The notes beneath the pieces are model-generated. The model was given only the letters and a program-made list of their open reading frames with translations, did no database searches and had not been told where the DNA came from. Below, piece after piece: positions 61,240 through 64,000 of a stretch of DNA of 64,000 nucleotides. This DNA comes from Saprospirales bacterium (GTDB lineage: Bacteria; Bacteroidota; Bacteroidia; Chitinophagales; Saprospiraceae): NCBI GenBank assembly GCA_016719895.1, contig JADJYG010000006.1, positions 280,468 through 344,467 on the forward strand, written 5' to 3'. The stretch's first letter is position 1. Each line of letters begins with the position of its first letter. The translations under genes were made by a program, and so were the position numbers.

Positions 61240-61716
61240 ATGAGCAAAAAGAAATTCTCCGAAGGTCTTGACGACTTGTTTAAAGACCAGACCGCCGAAG
61301 CACACGGCTGGGGCCAGGCCGGCGACACACCGGCGCGCGAACGCCGCGCAGCGAGTAAAAACTTCATGCACGACCTCGACGTCTTGTTGCAGGAGGCTAT
61401 GGATGAAAGCCTGGAAAAGATAGAGTCCGACCTGCCGGCGGCCGCCCAGCCGAAAACCAAAAGCAAATCGGCCTTACCCTACCGCACCCCTATGAGCGGG
61501 CTGGATACCCTGATCCGGCAAACCATCGACGTGCGCGAACTGGAAACCGATGAAGAAACCGGCAAAAAACGCCTCACGGTAGCCGTAGATAAAACCAAAC
61601 TGGAAAAACTGAAAGTCATCGCGCGGCTGGAAAACGCCTACCTCAAGGATATTATGGTCCAGCTGATCGATGAATACATCCAGCAGTATACCCGGCAAAA
61701 AGGAGTTGATGTTTAG
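61240..61716 (+). CDS. ParA partner with C-terminal ribbon-helix-helix-like domain
   Basis: A 158-residue protein. Residues about 1-105 are charged and low in structure (EGLDDLFKDQTAEAHGWG, MHDLDVLLQEAMDESLEKIE). The last 45 residues read KRLTVAVDKTKLEKLKVIAR, followed by ENAYLKDIMVQLIDEYIQQY, a beta strand and two helices in the spacing of CopG/MetJ-type ribbon-helix-helix DNA-binding proteins. It starts four bases after the parA stop, so it is surely co-translated. I infer that it is the DNA-binding adaptor of ParA in place of ParB; family not recognised. Confidence 0.7.
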   Translation: MSKKKFSEGLDDLFKDQTAEAHGWGQAGDTPARERRAASKNFMHDLDVLLQEAMDESLEKIESDLPAAAQPKTKSKSALPYRTPMSGLDTLIRQTIDVRELETDEETGKKRLTVAVDKTKLEKLKVIARLENAYLKDIMVQLIDEYIQQYTRQKGVDV

Positions 61717-61736
61717 CGCCCAGGCCCTTTTTCCGT

Positions 61737-62675
61737 ATGCGCGCCTACCACGATTTTCGCCTTTTCTACAACCAAAGCATCCACCCGGAACTGCTCCACC
61801 TGGAGCAACGCCGGCGCCGCCTCATGCGGTTGCTGGGCCTTTCGGCCGTATTGTTGCTGGGGGTAGTGTTGTTGCAGGTGTTTATCCAGATTTTTGTGGT
61901 GACCCTGATCCTCTTCGTGCCTGTGGGGCTTTGGATTGCCTACCTGGGCTTCCGGGTACAGGTCTATTACCAGGAATTCAAACCGCGCATCGTAGGATTG
62001 GTGCTGGATTTTATCGACAACGACATCAACTTCAGCGCTTTTAAGTACCAAGCCAAGGGCGGTATCCCCAAGGAACGGTTTTTTGCCAGTAAAATATTTA
62101 CGCATGCCGACGAGTACGAGGCCGAAGACCTCATCTGCGGGCAGGTGCGCGAATTGCCGTTCGAACTGTGCGAACTGCGCGTCCGGGAGTTCTCCGACGT
62201 GCGCACCCAACTCAACTACGTCTTTCAGGGCGTGTTTTTATGGGGCGATTTCCGGCGGGTGGATATGCAGGGCGGCGTTCTGCTCCTTCCCGATGCCTGC
62301 CGGAAATACCTGAGCCGCAGCGAACGCGCTTTTCACCTCATCGGCGGGCGCCGTGTGCGCGACCACCTGCTGCCCGAATTCGAATCGTTTTTCGACACCT
62401 ATGCCACCCCGAACGTGCGGCTCCGCGACGTATTATCGGCTGATCTGCAACGCGCTGTCCTGCGCTTCCGGCAACGCTTTCAGGAAGTGAACCGGGAAAA
62501 AGAAATATACCTGTCCATGATCGACGATAAAATTTACATCGCGCTCACCCAGGACAAGGACCTGCTGGAACCCTCGCTTTTTCAAAACACGGTGAGCTTT
62601 GAAGTCGTGCGCGAATTTTACCAGGATATCCACCTGCTCCTGGACATCCTGCGTGAAGTGGACGTGATGAATTGA
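61737..62675 (+). CDS. DUF3137 membrane protein
   Basis: A 312-residue protein with two transmembrane helices near the N terminus (residues about 30-48 and 50-72: LLGLSAVLLLGVVLLQVFIQIFVVTLILFVPVGLWIAYLGF) and a soluble remainder: KPRIVGLVLDFIDNDINFS, KIFTHADEYEAEDLICGQV, LNYVFQGVFLWGDFRR and QDKDLLEPSLF. This is the pattern of DUF3137, whose function is unknown. It lies 20 bases after the ParA-partner gene on the same strand and could be in the same operon. Confidence 0.85.
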   Translation: MRAYHDFRLFYNQSIHPELLHLEQRRRRLMRLLGLSAVLLLGVVLLQVFIQIFVVTLILFVPVGLWIAYLGFRVQVYYQEFKPRIVGLVLDFIDNDINFSAFKYQAKGGIPKERFFASKIFTHADEYEAEDLICGQVRELPFELCELRVREFSDVRTQLNYVFQGVFLWGDFRRVDMQGGVLLLPDACRKYLSRSERAFHLIGGRRVRDHLLPEFESFFDTYATPNVRLRDVLSADLQRAVLRFRQRFQEVNREKEIYLSMIDDKIYIALTQDKDLLEPSLFQNTVSFEVVREFYQDIHLLLDILREVDVMN

Positions 62676-62705
62676 GCAAGAAGCGGTTCCAAAGCCCTAT
62701 TTTTG
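62672..62705 (+). promoter_or_regulatory. putative promoter close to the start of the last gene
   Basis: TTG at 62672-62674 and TATTTTTG at 62698-62705 (23-base spacer). The ATG follows only four bases after the box, so a transcript from here would be leaderless or nearly so. Confidence 0.4.
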
Positions 62706-62709
62706 CCGC

Positions 62710-64000
62710 ATGAAGACCATCGTACCCGGTATTTTAGGACTGTTATTTTTCCTCGCGCAAATCTACCTGACCTTCAACGGACTGGATTACTTTTCCAAGT
62801 ACGCCAATCCCCTGGCGCTGTTCCTGGTGTCGATGGCTATTGCCCTGCTCTATTTTTACCAGCAGCTGCAAGCCCCTGCCGGCGGCGCTTCCCGGCTGTT
62901 GCCGCTGCGCGCCGCCCCTGCCCTGCTGTGGGCGCTGGCTGGCGCGCTGACCATGGTTTCAGGCTACGAAGAACTTCGGAAATTGTTGGTAATGTATCCC
63001 AACCCGGGTCAATACTCCGACGTGTTGCCCCAACTGGAAGCCCAATACCATCGCTTCAGCCGCGGCGAGATGCCATACGCCCCGGTCGACCTGGGCTACA
63101 ATGCCCCTTATCCGGTGTACATGCCGCTGCACTGGCTGCCTGTCGGTTTGTCCGCTGGGCTGGGTATCGATTCGCGCTGGGCCGGCTATGGGTTGCTGGT
63201 GCTGGCGGCCGGCGTGTATGGCTACTGGATCGGGCGGCAAAATGCCCCCCTGGCAGGCCGGGCTGCTGCGTTGTTTTTGCCGGCTTTGGGGTTGTGGGGT
63301 TTTATCCTGTGGGGGCGATTGGAATTGCCGGTGAGTTTTGAAACGGTTGTGGCCGCCTACTACCTCGTGCTGGTGGCCGGCTTGCTCGGGCGCCACACCG
63401 GCTGGATTACTGTGGGCCTGATCGCGTGCCTGCTGTCGCGTTATACCCTGATTTTCTGGTTGCCATTGCTGGGCTATGTTTTATGGACAGAACAGCCGCG
63501 ACGCGTGAGTGCCCGCCTGTGGCGCAATGTCGCCCTCGGTATTTTGCTGTTGTATGTGCTGCCGTTTCTGCTGCGCGACCCGGGCATTTTTGCCACCGGT
63601 ATTAAATACCACAACGATGGCGCCGTGGCGCAGTGGATCGGGCAGGGCGACCCGCCGGTATCCTGGAGTATGGAAAAAGGCGTTTATTTCGGGATAAACA
63701 TGAAGCGGTGGCTTCCCGGCGATGGCGCACAGCAAGTGTTGCTGGCGCGGGCCGTACAAGCTGCGGTAATGTTGTTGCTGCTTGGATTCGGCTTCTGGGC
63801 CTGCCGCCGCTGGAAGGACCAACTGGACGGTTATTCCCTCTGCCTGGTCATGTTGTACGCCATGGTGGGCTGCTTTTATTTTTTCAGCCCTATGACGTTT
63901 CAGTACTATTACCTGGTGTTGTTCATGTTGTCGGCAGCGGCGGTGGCAAAAATGCTGATCACGGCATCCGGCGGTGTTCAATCGGCCGGGCCGGCGGCTT
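62710..64000 (+). CDS. polytopic membrane protein, glycosyltransferase-like (3' end outside window)
   Basis: The frame from ATG 62710 stays open to the last base, giving 430 residues of a protein with at least nine hydrophobic helices (first at about 3-20, IVPGILGLLFFLAQIYL, last about 395-420, YYYLVLFMLSAAAVAKMLI). Between helices 3 and 4 a long periplasmic loop contains PGQYSDVLPQLEAQYHRFSRGEMPYAPVDLGYNAPYPVYMPLHW, and later ILWGRLELPVSFET. An early acidic/aromatic loop and a helical body with no ATPase motif resemble GT87/GT39-type lipid-linked mannosyl- or glycosyltransferases, or the related DUF2029 family. The exact family and substrate are unknown. The gene continues beyond the window. 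Confidence 0.7.
   Translation, partial: MKTIVPGILGLLFFLAQIYLTFNGLDYFSKYANPLALFLVSMAIALLYFYQQLQAPAGGASRLLPLRAAPALLWALAGALTMVSGYEELRKLLVMYPNPGQYSDVLPQLEAQYHRFSRGEMPYAPVDLGYNAPYPVYMPLHWLPVGLSAGLGIDSRWAGYGLLVLAAGVYGYWIGRQNAPLAGRAAALFLPALGLWGFILWGRLELPVSFETVVAAYYLVLVAGLLGRHTGWITVGLIACLLSRYTLIFWLPLLGYVLWTEQPRRVSARLWRNVALGILLLYVLPFLLRDPGIFATGIKYHNDGAVAQWIGQGDPPVSWSMEKGVYFGINMKRWLPGDGAQQVLLARAVQAAVMLLLLGFGFWACRRWKDQLDGYSLCLVMLYAMVGCFYFFSPMTFQYYYLVLFMLSAAAVAKMLITASGGVQSAGPAA

Noticed and set aside
1..64000. tRNA, rRNA, riboswitch or origin of replication
   Set aside because: No cloverleaf, rRNA segment, known riboswitch core or DnaA-box cluster was recognised by eye; a covariance-model scan would be needed to exclude them.

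Overview
The window looks like a chromosomal piece of a moderately GC-rich member of the Bacteroidota, most plausibly a Saprospiraceae-like lineage. The evidence is a type IX secretion/gliding locus (GldK, GldL, GldM, GldN, a PorP/SprF protein and the PorU sortase), a protein with a gliding-type C-terminal sorting domain, many SusD-less outer-membrane barrels and 'ACKK'-type lipoproteins, and promoters of the Bacteroidota type (TTG about 17-21 bases before TAnnTTTG). Family or genus placement is inference; no rRNA, tRNA, CRISPR array or complete insertion sequence was seen.

Layout. 1-8 kb: an AsmA-like protein cut by the window edge, a UPF0158 gene, secreted and outer-membrane proteins, a 5'-truncated outer-membrane receptor abutting an AAA/DUF4143 ATPase, and a DUF2911 protein. 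8-14 kb: RhlE-type helicase, LepA, a double-OmpA protein and two thioredoxin-fold proteins. 14-24.6 kb: a TolB-like propeller protein, an APH/NahK-like kinase, a PPP phosphatase, an amidohydrolase that may act in futalosine menaquinone synthesis, a T9SS type-B cargo protein, a dihaem lipoprotein, L-serine dehydratase, and a GerW-like/DUF2953-like pair. 24.8-33.6 kb: PorU, a prokaryotic pentameric ligand-gated channel homologue, an HD protein, MetG and a secreted tail-collar protein. 33.7-46.9 kb: AraC-type regulator, aldehyde dehydrogenase, ABC exporter pair, DUF2064 protein, a three-gene outer-membrane operon, paaB-paaC, an LD-carboxypeptidase and a DUF2027-Smr protein. 47-56 kb: gldN, gldM, gldL, gldK, porP/sprF, a DUF255 protein and an MscS channel, all on the minus strand. 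56-64 kb: alanine dehydrogenase, MqnD, an RluA-type pseudouridine synthase, an S24 repressor divergent from a ParA plus ribbon-helix-helix-like pair, a DUF3137 protein and a polytopic membrane protein cut by the window end.

How it works together. The T9SS parts make a coherent set: the GldL/GldM inner-membrane motor, GldK/GldN periplasmic ring parts, a PorP-type surface barrel, the sortase PorU, and at least one cargo protein. The motor genes and ring genes appear to be split into separate transcription units by two strong terminator-like hairpins and internal promoters. MqnD shows that menaquinone is made by the futalosine route.

The least explained signal is intergenic. Five of the convergent gene junctions longer than 40 bases are filled with different long imperfect palindromes (153-164 bases with 19-28 base arms) or with a heptamer-repeat element, and in several cases the element supplies the stop codon of the adjoining gene. 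A further 238-base element carries four evenly spaced copies of the GACCTC-GGA-GAGGTC hairpin. These look like several families of miniature palindromic repeats that have colonised gene ends.
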